From: Anticarsia gemmatalis
Lineage: Eukaryota > Arthropoda > Insecta > Lepidoptera > Erebidae
Length of the DNA: 64,000 bases
NCBI RefSeq assembly: GCF_050436995.1
Contig: NC_134749.1
Location: 13,720,001 to 13,784,000, forward strand
Reading direction: 5' to 3'
The notes under the pieces were generated by a model. It worked only from the letters and a program-made list of their open reading frames with translations. It made no database searches and was not told the DNA's origin. Each line of letters opens with the position of its first letter. The first letter of the stretch is position 1. Positions 11,450 to 24,211 of the stretch are shown piece after piece. The position numbers were made by a program, and so were the translations under genes.

Positions 11450-11880
11450 GGCGAAACCCTTCATTTCCGAGAGTTATGGACTCTAAAGACGGCGATATTT
11501 CAAGCAAGACAGGAGACCGAGACCGCAATCAGAGACTGCGACTGAACTTTACATACCATCTTTCTCCCGTTTTGGAGTTGTTTGCGAACTGCTTCGTATT
11601 AATTTCGTAAAGTAAAGGCGATAAAGGAAGAGGTTAAACAAAGGATCAGGAGTGGTCGAAGTGTCAGCCGGCTATTAACCGGCACCACTCCTAAGATAAA
11701 ATAAGAAAGTAAAGGCGGCGGTTCGCAAAAACAGGAGTCCTAGACCTAAGACCGCGGCCGCAGTCTGCGACTGCAACTTTACTTATCTTGTTTTGTGTCC
11801 TATCTCGATCTCGCTTACGAACCGTTGTCTTAACAGTCGCGGTCTCATATCCCCTGGTTTGGTCGCGGCGCCTTTACGCT
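11450..11880. other. GC-richer structured island of unknown nature
   Basis: Composition rises sharply compared with both flanks. Two diverged direct copies (about 11515-11595 and 11745-11825) share GACTGCGACTG-AACTTTAC and GTTTGCGAAC/CTTACGAACC blocks. Between them is a nested hairpin: AGGAGTGGT (11648-11656) pairs with ACCACTCCT (11684-11692), and GCCGG (11667-11671) pairs with CCGGC (11679-11683). No frame of useful length spans it. It may be an unrecognised non-autonomous transposon. Confidence 0.4.
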
Positions 11881-13595
11881 TCTTAAAATAATGGAAGTTT
11901 CCCACTCCGAAATTAGTGTACTTATACCCGATTCATTGTGTCATCTCATGGATAATGATAGTCAAAGTTGTTCAAACCACTCTATTGACAACAAGCTTTC
12001 AATAAGTAGTACTAAGACACTTAGCCAACTTACAACGAGGGTAGTTCCGCTTCGTCCCAAATAATGCAACTTAAAGTGGGTGTTTGATCTCCGAGCTGTC
12101 TCATAATCAAGAATCAGTGACGCAGCAGTAATACGGCTCACAAGATCAGTGTTTTTGGGTCAAATCACTGTCAAAAGTAGACCTTCAACGCTCAAGTGAT
12201 TTTAAGCACTTTAGGGGCGGTAAAGTATATCGTTAGTGAATTAGGAATGTCAGCAGTTTTAGCGAAGTTGGTGGTATCTGATTTTTTTCTGTTTGGCAGT
12301 GAAAGTGAACAAGAAAATGAATTATTAAGGACCAAAAACTGTGTTATTGTTTAAAATGTGTAGTATTCGTGTAATCGTATTTGATACATTTTGCTCCAGT
12401 TAATATGGTTAAAAATTGTCGGTGTTTGTGATGGTACAGCATAAAAATGAATGCTACTCCTAAAGTGAGGAGGACGTTAGTCCAATTTCCGAATGGAAAA
12501 GTATTCTGGCGCACAAATATTTTTAGAGTCTGTTTGTACATTGTTTGAGATACTTGTTCCTTTTTTTACTCTACCTACAATATGCAATACTCTTGTATAA
12601 ATACATATGTATACATAGGTTTTCTATTACTGAGTGTGTGACTTATAGACAACGCACAATCGAAAACTCGAAACTACTAAACGCAAGAAGCGGAAATTTG
12701 GCACTTATGTTGCTTGGAGAGTGTAGGGAAGCACTAAGAGGAAATTCTTGGAAATTTCTTCCGAGGAGGTAAAATTTTACGCAGGGAAACTGGGTTGAAA
12801 CTAGTTTCGAATAAAATGCAAACCAAATGCAAATTTCGACCAAAGTCTAAAATCTATTACTTTAGCATACATTTCTCTATTGGCCTCATTGTCGTATATC
12901 CGGTGAGTAATCAAGGAACACGGAAAACTCGGCCAAATATAAGTGATTAAAACTTCTGAACACAAGTTTCGTCGTTTGTGTGAGTTCAACTTGGAAAATA
13001 ATTCATGTAATCTGACTTTTGGACTTTTTTGTATTATGTTAAACGTTTTTAAGGAATATGTAGGTACCTACTATACAATTTCGAATATTTTGTGGGCCAT
13101 GGCCACATACTTAAATATTGAAAATACTGTAAGTCACTGAAAAAGCATTTTTTTAATTGAGCTACAAAACAGTGGAAATTGCGGAAACAAGTAAGTTAAA
13201 AAAAAATATTATGTTTTCTTACATTTCAATGTATTCAGAAGAAACGTTATAGTTCTGTAAAAATGTTTAATTAAGATTTACCTATCTTCAAAGTAGATTT
13301 ATTATGTAGCAAACGTTTGAAAACATTGCACTTTTATAACAGTTCATTTCAAAGCAATGTGAAACATTACTTTTATCTTTGTAGAATGCATTTTGCTCAG
13401 GTTTTAAAATAGTTTTATTTTCTTATAATGACAGTTGTTATAATGAAATGTGTAAGCAGATTAATAGAGGTATAACGTAAAATTTTAGTTGAAAACTTCG
13501 TACCAAAGTTCGCGGAACGCAGGTATGCAAAATTAAGAATTCAGAACTACTTGATACGCCTACTTTATTTCGGAAATAAACATAATTATTGATTA
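11881..13595. other. No supported gene
   Basis: Short frames at 12344-13140 lie on both strands and overlap one another. None has a splice-flanked exon shape or a recognisable domain. No strong repeat was seen. Confidence 0.4.
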
Positions 13596-14006
13596 TCCAT
13601 ACTAATATTATAAATGCGAAAGTAACTCTGTCTGTCCGTCTGTCTGCTACTCAATCACGCCTAAACTACTGAACCAATTTGCATGAAATTTGGTATGGAG
13701 ATAGTTTGATACCCGAGAAAGGACATAGGCTACTTTTTACCCCGGGAAAATGACGCATTTTCCGGGAAAATTCAGGTTTCGCCACCGAAGTCGCGAATAA
13801 TCAATATTATAATGACATTGAATTAACAAAATTCCGTTGTCATGGCAACAGTTTTAATGGCAGATATGCTTTAGCGCGAGTTATATGAGATATAAATAAT
13901 TTTGAGAATATTTTTCGTGAAAAAAAGCATATTTTGTTGTTAAGGAATAATTAAGCTTTGTATTAGTAAAATCATTCACGCGAGCGGAGCCGCACGGGTC
14001 AGCTAG
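13596..14006 (+). mobile_element. Non-autonomous Helitron, family B
   Basis: The 5' end is TCCATACTAATATTATAAAT, followed by GCGAAAGTAACTCTGTCTG. The 3' end is GCGGAGCCGCACGGGTCAGC then TAG, with a GCGG/CCGC hairpin. At 411 bases it is the longest Helitron copy here, and it includes about 200 bases (13790-13980) of AT-rich interior absent from family A. Confidence 0.72.
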
Positions 14007-14339
14007 TAATGTAGATAAATCATGCATGCTATGTCTCTATACTAAGTTATTGAATTATAGTTCACAACGTTCTACCGTTTTTGTAAACACAGTGTACGTA
14101 TAAAAATATACGTTTGTGTAATCACTTTCAATATATTTAAATAATTTAAAGGAGTAATGGTTAAGTTGTTTCTCTTTTAATTAATAGTTAAATTGGTGCA
14201 AGGAAAATGTGACTGAAAATTACTCGGTAATGTCGCAGTTTCTCCAATTTCGTATTTAAATGACGTAGATTCTGAAGAACTCTCGATGACACAAGAACTG
14301 TTGTAAAGAACTCTCAGGCGATGTTTTAATGACAAGTAA

Positions 14340-14455
14340 TAATTATTTCTAATACACACATACTTTCAAAAAGACATTGATGTGTTGCTTTGGGTAGGAA
14401 CCCTCGACCACTTGCTTGGGAGACGCAACTTTAAACCACTCGGCTATCACTGCTC
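14340..14455 (-). repeat. 5' head fragment of SINE family S
   Basis: The reverse complement gives AGCAGTGATAGCCGAGTGG followed by a decayed B-box region and the start of the body. It matches the first 130 bases of the SINE at 43918. The 3' part is gone. Confidence 0.6.
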
Positions 14456-14783
14456 ATAAAAATAAAATAAAACTAAGTATTGTATTATTCTGATATCTCT
14501 ACTTATTCTACTATTTCAATAATCTATTCTGAATCCACGGTTCGAATATAAATACACTTCAATTATAAAACAAAAACACATTGTATCTAATAGTAGATAA
14601 ATAATAAAACAATATTCTGATTTAGTTCAGAGATATTATTTTATCTTTGCATGTAATTTCATGTTTCATTGAAATATTATAGCGAAATTATAAAGGTGAG
14701 CACTCATTTGTCTACGTTGTGATAAATACGGCTCATAATATTTTATTTTAGAAATAGTTTCTGTTGATTGGTTAAATCTAAAG

Positions 14784-14818
14784 AACAAACTTAAAGACTA
14801 TTAGTCTTTAAGTTTGTT
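14784..14818. repeat. Perfect 35-base palindrome
   Basis: AACAAACTTAAAGACTA is followed by one T and its exact reverse complement. The 17-base arms have no mismatch. No flanking element is recognised. Confidence 0.85.
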
Positions 14819-15384
14819 AAAAGTATTGAACTGGACTGACTTATCAACGATAAAACGCTGCTAGTGTTATAAGTCTGTTTCAATTACATTTTAGACATTT
14901 AATAATTTGTTTAATTACGTAATTTTATGAAATAGCAATTCATTATCTTCAAAGTTTTACTAAGTTATAGAGACTTAAATCTCCTTCAGCTCAAAGTTAT
15001 AGGTAAATACTTATGTATTTGTAATGACAACCTATCGAAACTGGACTTCGCTAGAACTATTTTTTTCATATAGGTACCCACTTTAAAGTATTAAACGCTC
15101 GCTAGTCGATAGTACCAACTATAGAAAATTGTACTACAGAACAAATACTTACTGTCAAAGCACGACGGGCACGATATTTAACGAACAAGCATTCCCAAAA
15201 ACCAAACCGCAGTTACAAATAAACGTTCAAATGTGTAACCAGCATTAGATCTTGCTTTATACATTTCATATAGAGCAGTAATGCATTCCATTAATTAGTA
15301 TTCTCTGTACAGATTTCAATGTTTTGAATATCTTGTATTAAATACACATACGTGATTAGTTTTGAATTTAAATGAAGAGGTAAT

Positions 15385-15635
15385 TGAGGCGCCCGTAGCC
15401 TGTTGCGTTCACCGGTCGGTAAATGGACTGTGGGTTTAGCAAGGCGCGGTCATTCCATAGATGGGTGACCGCATAGTGGTATTTGAACTGGGCATCTCCG
15501 TGATTAGGAGGGCACGTAAAAAGTCGGTCCCGGTTGTTGATTAAGATAACAGTCCCTAAGCCACATCAAAGGCTTTTCGAGCGGCTTGAACAACTTTGAC
15601 ACTAGGTTGACCACTAACCATACTATTGGTAGTAG
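15385..15635 (+). mobile_element. SINE with 5S rRNA-like head
   Basis: GTGGGTTTAGCAAGGCGCGG and ATAGATGGGTGACCGCATAG correspond to the 5S rRNA internal promoter (GTTAAGCAAC box A and GATGGGTGACCGC box C). The body contains GGGCACGTAAAAAGTCGGTC, and the end GACACTAGGTTGACCACTAA is shared with copies at 41943, 46725, 23973 (minus) and 63132 (minus). It is not a functional 5S gene: the outer stem is absent and the body is unrelated. Confidence 0.7.
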
Positions 15636-15639
15636 TGGT

Positions 15640-17338
15640 TAGCAGGGATTGTTGAACTGAAACTGATTGTTGTGATTTAAGATTCGATATCTACCATGTA
15701 AATAAGGCTTTATTTATAATTTAACTAAATCTGGTGTCATTCGTGAAGTTAAATTAAATTTGTAGTGCTTGACACTTATGGGTATTATTACGGAAATCTT
15801 TTAAGAAATCCTTGACAGTCCTCATGAGGTTTTCCTTCACTGTGTAAGCCACTGACAATATTTATTATATTTTTTCCAACACAAAGTATTACATCTCAAA
15901 TTCACGTAATTTTACACGTTTTTCCAAAATTTCCATGTAACATACTGCGTGCGATGCCACCAAATATTCGGTTGTAACACTCTCGCAGTCACATGGAATA
16001 TTTAACGACAGGCTTCTATATTGTTATGCTAATATATTCGACAACTGTTACCAGCTTACTAGCAGTACAGTTAATTCTCACAGCTGAGGATTTTATTTAG
16101 TTTTCTAAGTATATTATTTACATTTTATTGCAGTAAAACTATAGCGTGTTTTATAGCGGTTGCTGAATTTGTACGAAAACGTCAGCGGCACTATTTTTAA
16201 GTGGCATTTTAAAGTATGACTGTTACTAAAATACACGTTTACGTCACGGTTACAGCATTAGATAAATAGCAATTTATTAAAGTAAGGAATATTTCAGTAA
16301 ATATATATTAGCATAAGGGAATAACGCAAACTGCTGACGCAACCGGCCTGTCTGCAACCACGGCGATCTGTGCCTAAACGTCAGGCATTCTAAGATAAAA
16401 TGCGTGTGTAATTCACGTATTCGATTACATAATCATCTATTAAAATCTTTATGAAAATGCTGTTTACAAAAAGCTAAAAGTATACAATCTTATTACAATA
16501 ACGAAATTCTCTTTAAACAGTGCACTTCCGCAGCAATAGTATTCAGTCAGAAGTCATATTTTCATTAAAAATCTGCTCTAATACTTAGCTACCATTAGCA
16601 CTAAAAACCGATACATAAATAAAACTTATGTCATCGTAAAATACCATTAAAGGCCTAATACAACACTATAATATTTTACCACGTCATCTAATACCATAAA
16701 CCTGTAATAGCGTAATAAATATTAAATACTACTTGTAATAAAACCTATCGTAATTCATTTGGAGCTATACTCCTAAATTTATAAATTCGGAGGTTTGAAA
16801 TAAGATTTAGGTGTCGCTTGATAAAATAAGATATACTTACTGTAAAGCAGGGCTGTGAAGCTGAAACAAAAAGGAAAATCATGTATTTACACTTAATATT
16901 GTAAAATATACTGAAAGTTCGTAAAATTACCACCAGTTTTAAATGTTAATGAGAAAACCTGGCAAGTTTGTCATAAAGTAAAGAATATCCGTAATATTCG
17001 ATATTTCTTTTATAAAAAGCTGATCAGCTTCCGTGGTGTTTATCGGATTATTTTTTCTCAATAGTCCATAACATCGTCTGAATAAAATCGTATTAATAAT
17101 ACTATATATTCTAATGTCACTCAATCTATGTAACTAATGTTCAATGCAAGCAAAAAGTATAATACTGTAAACGGCAAATTATATATCTCAAAACCCAGCT
17201 TTACTCATACAAAAACTAAAGGACATTGACCCTACACAAAACGACACGCATACTGACAAAAAACATCTGGAAATATAACACAGAAGACATATCAGTCACT
17301 TTTATGTCTGACTTAACTAGCAAAAAATATAGTAAAAA
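15640..17338. other. No supported gene
   Basis: AT-rich DNA. A 15085-15145-type MITE end and short chance frames (16745-17124, minus) are the only structure noticed in and near this stretch. Confidence 0.4.
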
Positions 17339-17597
17339 CTAGCTGACCCGTGCAACTTCGCTTGCGTCCAATAAGAGTGAATGAGTGATATTTTTCCCCG
17401 TTTTTGTAACATTAATTACTGGTACTGGTTCCTTTTGGTCATAGCGTGATGATATATAGCCTATGTCCTTTCTCCGGTATCAAAATATCTCCATACCAAA
17501 TTTCATGCAAATTAGTTCAGTAGTTTAGGCGTGATTGAGTAGCAGACAGACGGACAGACAGACAGAGTTACTTTCGCATTTATAATATTAGTGGGGA
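17339..17597 (-). mobile_element. Chimeric Helitron (family B 5' end, family A 3' end)
   Basis: On the minus strand its 5' half (TCCCCACTAATATTATAAAT, GCGAAAGTAACTCTGTCTG) is that of the family B copy at 13596. Its 3' end (ACGCAAGCGAAGTTGCACGG, CAGCTAG) is that of family A. The switch lies around 17455-17470. Both termini are intact. Confidence 0.75.
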
Positions 17598-17894
17598 TAA
17601 CACGAGAATAAATTGTCGTCTGGACACTTTGAGCATAAGAGACATTACTCTTTTAGAATATTATAGGGATAATGTATGTAAGAGTAGACATCGAAGGTGA
17701 ATTGTTTTTGGATTTTAAAGCATATATTATGTCCATAAAACATCGGGGGATTTGGTATTCAAAGACAATTATAATCGAGTGATTTAAGTGCTATCCAAAA
17801 AAATATGTTCTGAAAACTATTTGTGTAGATTATTATTTTGTGTTACCAGTTATTTTTGGGTAATCTTTTTTTAAACTTACAAAATATTAGTAGA

Positions 17895-18139
17895 CTAGCT
17901 GACCCACGCAACTTCGCTTGCGTCGCATAAGAGAGAATGGGTCAATTCTTTTTCGTTTTTGTAACACTTTTTACTGGTTCTCTGCTACTATTGGTTGTAG
18001 AGTGATAATATATAGCTTATAGCCTTCCTCGATAAATGGGCTATCTAACACTGAAACAATTTTTCAAATCGGACCAATAGTTCCTGAGGTTAGCGCGTTC
18101 AAACAAACAAACTCTTCAGCTTTATAATATTAGTATAGA
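17895..18139 (-). mobile_element. Non-autonomous Helitron, family A
   Basis: CTAGCTGACCCACGCAACTT at the left is the inverted 3' end, and TCTATACTAATATTATAAAG is the 5' end at the right. The TTTG run is reduced to two to three units. It lies 300 bases from the chimeric copy in the same orientation. Confidence 0.8.
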
Positions 18140-18837
18140 TAAATACTAGACTCGATACAGCTATTTTCAGATTTCACGCACGTCAACTGCCACAGATTTT
18201 TTTGTTAAAACGTTTTATCTTCAATTCTGAATCATTACTCTCTTATATAAAAAAGTAACAACTATTGAAAAAAAACACAATCGTACTTTACAAGTCACCA
18301 TAAAACATTCTTACAGTACAAGAATAAATCGCTTCTGTTGTTAAAAACTCGCCTTGAAATAGTTCCGATGTTGATGAAAAGCAACACTTTTATTTGAACG
18401 AAACATTTTTAAAGGTTATTGGCATCAGTATAAATCATCAAATACGTCGATCGTTCGCGTTTGTAAATAAAAATGTATATTTGTTTGGTTGAAAAAGAAT
18501 ACGTTTACAAAGAACTAAAATACTACACGTATGATTTTTGAGTTATAAAATTCGTTAGTAGGATTTTTATCTATACTAAATTACTTGGCAGTAGAATTAA
18601 TGTAACTTAAAAATATTACAACGCCGCTAGCGGATTCCACATGAGCTATTTTTTGAGAAATTTAAATGACAAATGCTTACTACTCAATTGAATCACAATT
18701 CAATTGAAGCAAAATTCAAAATCACATCTTAGCACTTACTCGATTAAACTGAAAAGCCAAAATGTACGTTTTTAATACATAAAATAATTACAAGAACAGA
18801 AAACTTTATGGTCTCAAAAGGCAATTACAATACCTCA

Positions 18838-19086
18838 TCTATACTAATATGGTAAAGCTGAAGAGTTTGTTTGTTTGTTTGTTTGAACGCGCTAATCTCA
18901 GGAACTACTGGTCCGATTTGAAAAAATATTTCAGTGTTAGATAGCCCATTTGTCGAGATATGGGCTATATATCATTACGATAGAACCAATAGGAGCAGAG
19001 TACTAGCAAAAAATGTTACAAAAACGGGAAAAATTATGACCCATTCTCTCTTATGTGACGCAAGCGAAGTTGCGCGGGTCAGCTAG
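18838..19086 (+). mobile_element. Non-autonomous Helitron, family A
   Basis: It runs from TCTATACTAATATGGTAAAG to GCGCGGGTCAGCTAG, with the CGCAA/TTGCG hairpin intact, between A and T host bases. It is one of the best preserved copies. Confidence 0.85.
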
Positions 19087-19857
19087 TTTGTCATAAAATG
19101 GTAATTTTCATATGCCGCGCCAGATGTAAGTTTCATACAATTATGCTGTACACTCTTTTCTCGGGAACTGGTGAAAAGAGTGTGTTTCTAGGAAAAATCC
19201 TGTCGAGTCAGACATATTAAAAACTCTTTACTATACGACAATTTAATTAATACACAATACGTGCGACTTCTCACTTTGTTTCAAATGAAATGCAAAAACA
19301 CATCAAAATAATAAATTATGTCTAACTTATTGCAATACCACTTCTAAGCACGTTGTTCTTATTACTACCCTTCCTGGTAAAACACAACAATCTCAATTGG
19401 ACATTTAGTACCACTTACTAAATTGTGGATCGCACAAGTATTTTTTTATAATAATAAGACCCTAAGTAAAAATCACTTTACTCGCTATGCTACCTTGGTC
19501 ATCATTTCTTTGAAGATAACATATTTGGAGACTATAACGAAAATGTTGATTCTTCCATCATACGTTTTGACAGATACTTTATACATTATCTGTCAGAAGC
19601 ATCAAATTTGAAGAAATCCCGCACGTATTACTCGCCCAACAGTACGAATAAAAGTACCTACGTAATAGAGCAAAACTACATCAACACACTTGGCAATGAG
19701 TTAGATCTATGAGTCAGTTCGTAAATCACGACTCACTATTCTCTATCAATCTATGTGAAAGATTTACTATTGACGTTTTGAATAACAGTAGTAGGTACAT
19801 ACTTCATCGGTCGCGGGAATAAATATTGTGAGGTGTAGTGGCACGTTTTTGACTAGC

Positions 19858-19915
19858 CATATTTATTGGTCGAGGTTAAGCAATGCTGTTGAGGTCGGGA
19901 TTACGATGGGTGATC
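19858..19915 (+). repeat. 5S rRNA-like SINE head fragment
   Basis: GGTTAAGCAATGCT is followed 20 bases later by GATGGGTGATCG, the same order and spacing as box A and box C of 5S rRNA. The body beyond it differs from the family at 15385, so it is a relic or another family. Confidence 0.5.
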
Positions 19916-20460
19916 GTGATTAATATAAAAGTGATTAAGTTGAAAATGAATCTTCTAAAATACTGAAATCGTGGTAAGATTCACTAGCCTCAAAAGCGTT
20001 AAAAAAAATAATGGAACTGTATTATTTTCTGCTTTTATACTATCGGTTTTTTAAATGGATATTTCAGAAATAATTATTTTAAACGTACCTACAGGTAGTT
20101 TTATCCATTTTTTTATACTGCAAAGTTAAAACACAAGTTATTCTTAAAAACATCAAATCTTAATAAAAATATTGATAATTTACTAAATTATTGAACGACT
20201 CACATAATCTATTGGTATATAAGGCGAAGGTAAACACGCTAAAAGTTCTCAGCTGCCAAACCCAAGGGTTTTGAAGTGCTGCAATCGAATGATTGATTGA
20301 GGGCTAGCCCTTCAGAGATCAACAAACATACATACATACATAAAATATATGCGCGCTAATATGTTTTTGATACTTGAGGGTGAATCGTATGAATGGGGTA
20401 AATTGATTGTGTGAAATTAGCAGGCTCGTTGATTAAGTTTTATTTACTATCGTTATAATT

Positions 20461-20665
20461 GACTGTCTCCGTGGCGCAGTAGTTAAGGTCGCCACGCCAC
20501 CATCGGGAGGTGGTAGGTTCGATTCCCACACGGAACAATTGTGCAATCCACTAACGTTTCGGGTCTGGTTGTACTTTGTGTCCGTTGTTTGTATGTTTGT
20601 AAAAGTCCCTGCAACACAAGAGCGATTCTTAGTGCGGGAGTTGCGTTTTAACAGAAAAATAAAGT
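20461..20665 (+). mobile_element. tRNA-headed SINE (family T1)
   Basis: The head GACTGTCTCCGTGGCGCAGT and B box GGTTCGATTCC (20516-20526) are both intact. The body has GTTGTACTTTGTGTCCG and ends GTGCGGGAGTTGCG. This is the most complete T1 copy in the window. Confidence 0.8.
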
Positions 20666-21584
20666 TATATCCACCTATTTACAGAGTTTCGGCAGCGTCG
20701 ATATTATTAAGTAGTTATATTTAAAAATAGTTCACAGATTATCATCATCATATTGTAAGATGTTTTCGAATATAGCGTATAAATAATTTATATCGCATTT
20801 TATAACTTAATTTTGTGAAATGTATAGGTAGTCGCTTCATTTTTATGATTATTTTAATTGGAACACCTCATGGTGTAAGTAATTACGGTTTAATTTTTCT
20901 ATTATCATCTAGGTATTCTGATTCAAGCGATTGTAATTTGAACACTGATACTACTACTACTAACGAGAACAGAAAGACTACGAAGAACTGACATAGAAAT
21001 AAAAAGTGACACATTTTAAAAACAGCAAAGTAACATTTTACATAGAAACAAGTAATCTGTTCTTTGAACACACACAAAGTGTCAGTACTGGGAAGAACAT
21101 CTTTGTTATTTTACTCCCAACGAACAATGGCATACGCTGTCGATGAATTTCCATGAAGTTATTTTGGCCTTATTTATTAAAAGTTCAATTCTCAGTTCTC
21201 TTTACAAGTTTCGTAGTCGAATTTTATTTATTGATTTCGTTTAATTTTTTTTTTTGAAAGACAACTTCCGCTGTAAGAATTACTCTTGTGTTAGGACTTT
21301 TACAAACATAAAATCAACGGACACAAAGTTAAAGCTCCGATCCTAAATTAAGATTGATTGGTGATGAGATTTTCGACATCTCTAAGACTAGACAATTTTG
21401 TCTGTAAAACGTCTTGCTTTATTTTCTTCATATTTTTTTAAACAATACTCATAAATTCTTGAATCGAATGTTATATTAAAATATCTTTTTAACTAGTGAG
21501 CATGCCAAAATTCGGATTAGCCATGGCTCTTATAACTGTCGATCAAACCAATACAGCTGATCATATTATATTTAAAAATATGTA

Positions 21585-21775
21585 TCTTTTGGGTCAGGGA
21601 AAAAGTCTTTTCTCATTATAGTATGTATAAACTTGTAATAAAATCTCTTTGGCGTCATAAATCACAAATAAGTAGCTCGTGAGGTACCCAAATATCGAGC
21701 TTTTTTGTGAAGAGAAAAGATTTTATTTCAAGTCCATATGCTATGATACGAAAATACTTTTTCCCCGACCTCATA
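21585..21775. mobile_element. Mariner-like internally deleted element
   Basis: Inverted ends GGTCAGGGAAAAAGT (left) and ACTTTTTCCCCGACC (right) resemble insect mariner termini, with TA bases nearby on both sides. The 190-base length leaves no room for a transposase. Internal sequence around CTCGTGAGGTACCC may be the remnant of the ends. Confidence 0.6.
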
Positions 21776-22941
21776 TCTTAATCGCATGTATTTAAATGCG
21801 CGCAGAAAAGAAATTGTTAGCAAACCAAATAATAACATTTGTCTTTACGCAAATCATTTTCTAACGGTTGACACTAACCACTACCTAAAAGTCTGTCATA
21901 GTCGAGACAACTTTTAGAGTGTCGAGCAAAAGTCTATTAATCACATTTCACACGCCAATATACGAACTAACACGGTCAGAGCGGCTGTTCTGCACGCTTG
22001 ATAATGCACGGCCAATATAGTGGAGGAAGCTAGCGTGAAAAGAGGCTTTAATACTCGGTACATATGATACAAGTGAGGCTTTATTCCAGCGGTTTTGATT
22101 GCTAGGATTGGAATTGGTATAATTTAAACGGTTATTTTAAATGACATTGTTCTAAAAGATTTCCTCTTTTGTCACTAAAGTGCACTAACGTAGCATAAAT
22201 AAAGTTAAAGTTTGAACAAAAAGGTAAATCATATTAAGGTGAATTTTCCTTAGTTTGTCCGATGAAAAAATAGTTTTATATTACAGCCAACATCAAGCAA
22301 ATGACGAGGAAGATAGTTTAGAATCCATACAGCGGAAAAAAACGGAAGTTATCCACAAATTGACGCATAGTCAATCAGTCTCATTTGTTTAGTTTAGTTT
22401 TTGCTATGTTCTATTCCTGGTCTTGAGCTATCTTCATGACAGATTTATCATAATTGGTCCAGCAATTCAGCTGGGAGCTTTAACCAGACAGACATTCGCT
22501 TTTTTAATATTTCTATGATTTACAATGCGGCAGGGCATTGGATTGCATCACTATGTGTAAACGCTACTGAAACAACACAAACTGGGCTTTAACTCGATGA
22601 TTGAGCAGAATTCGTCACAAATTACATTAGCCTTGACACTGAGTTTAATGCGTTGCTTAATTAATGTCTGTAGGGTGTGATAAAACTCATCAGTTGGAGT
22701 AATGACTGGCAGACTGTGACGGAAGTAATGTACTTAAGTGAATTGGTGTTCAGAGATTTTTTTATGCTCGGGGTTTAACTCTCTCACTTTGATAATTTTG
22801 TCTAGATAAACGGAAATGCGATTCTCTACCACTAATCGACTATACTTTTAAACACTCTGGTTGCATGTTTAATATACATTAAGATACGGAAATTAACGCG
22901 AACTCGCATTTTACCTTAAAATGCCTAACGTTTTGACGCCA

Positions 22942-22974
22942 GTTGCACTCGCCGTATTCCACGGCGAATGCAAC
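22942..22974. repeat. GC-rich hairpin
   Basis: GTTGCACTCGCCGT pairs with ACGGCGAATGCAAC across five bases with one mismatch. It stands in a GC-richer patch (22920-23050) next to MITE-like fragments at 23015-23115 and 23280-23350. Confidence 0.7.
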
Positions 22975-23014
22975 CTGCGCTATTCGGCCGCTATCCAGAA
23001 AAGATGTAAGAAAA

Positions 23015-23350
23015 CCTAATCCACACCTCTAGCGGGCGCCGTTGGTACTATTTTTATAGAACATTTTGAAGGTCGAACTCTCGATACTCTATAATACTGA
23101 TTGTATGGAATCGAGATACAAATTATATTTTTTGCCCGTGAAAGGTTTTGAAATGTAATATTTCGTTAAATCTGTCGTTTTTTATATTTTATGTTTAAAT
23201 AATAATGCTTGTTTGGTTTGTCGAATTTCTTTTTTCTTTTTCTTCGGACGGGTATTTTATAAGAATCAGGTTCGAACATCTGTTTAAGAAGAATATCGAA
23301 AGTTTGACGTTTAAAATGTACTGTCAAAATAATTCCTACGACGCTTGTGA
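23015..23350. repeat. Two eroded short-MITE fragments
   Basis: About 23015-23115 (inverted) has CTCTAGCGGGCGCCGTTGG and CGAACTCTCGATACTC. About 23280-23350 has GTTTGACGTTTAAAATGTAC and TACGACG. Both match parts of the family best seen at 30985. The 68-codon frame here is a by-product. Confidence 0.5.
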
Positions 23351-23972
23351 AAAATCTTTTTTGACTTCTTTGTTACAAGTTGTAACGTTCTTTTCTTTTT
23401 TCCATAAATAAACAGAGATAAAAATATTTTTCTCATAACAAAAAATAAAGGTTTTATTAAACATAATTATAATGCTTAATTGTAGGTTACTTAAGAAAGT
23501 TTCTCAAGGACCGATTGTAGGGAATTCATAACAAGGATAATTATTATTAGAGTTCGAATTACATGTAATAATGAGAACACTTAAAAAGTTTTGTTCCAGT
23601 TTACGAAGTACTTAGTGAAATCAGGACTGTTATGGGCACAAACGTATGACTAAAGACCTTTACGATTTTACTTGCGTACGAACTGTCATATAAAATTATA
23701 GTCCCTTAAGGGATGATTTAAAGAAGACGGTACATGATAATTATGACCATCGTATTAGATATTTACGTATTTAAATTAATAGAATGTGATGCTAAATATA
23801 CCTAAAAATGCGTACATTTCTTTTAGATAAAAGATTTATTTTTACAATTGTTATATTATCATTTAACGGCGATCGTTCCATTAGTTTTAATCAAATAAAC
23901 AAACTAAACATTTTGTGCAAATATTTCGCTAGCAATTTTAGCTGTATTTTTTATTTTTATTTTATTTAATCG

Positions 23973-24211
23973 TATGGTTACAGGTCGACCTAGTGTCAAA
24001 GTTGTTTAAGCCTCCCGAAAGTCCTTTGACATTTCATAACGACAGTTATCTTCATTGACAACCACCGGACCAACTTTTCACGTGCCCTCCGAAGCATGAA
24101 AAAGCTCAGTTCAAATACCACTAAACGGTCAGCCATCATTAAATTGACCGCGCCAAGGGTCACTTAACCTAATGATCGATTACCGGCGGGTGAGTACAAC
24201 TGGCTATGAGC
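23973..24211 (-). mobile_element. SINE with 5S rRNA-like head
   Basis: The reverse complement reads through the 5S-like block, GGGCACGTGAAAAG and the terminal GACACTAGGTCGACCTG. Box C is decayed (TTTAATGATGGCTGACCG). It is the same family as the copies at 15385 and 41943. Confidence 0.68.
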
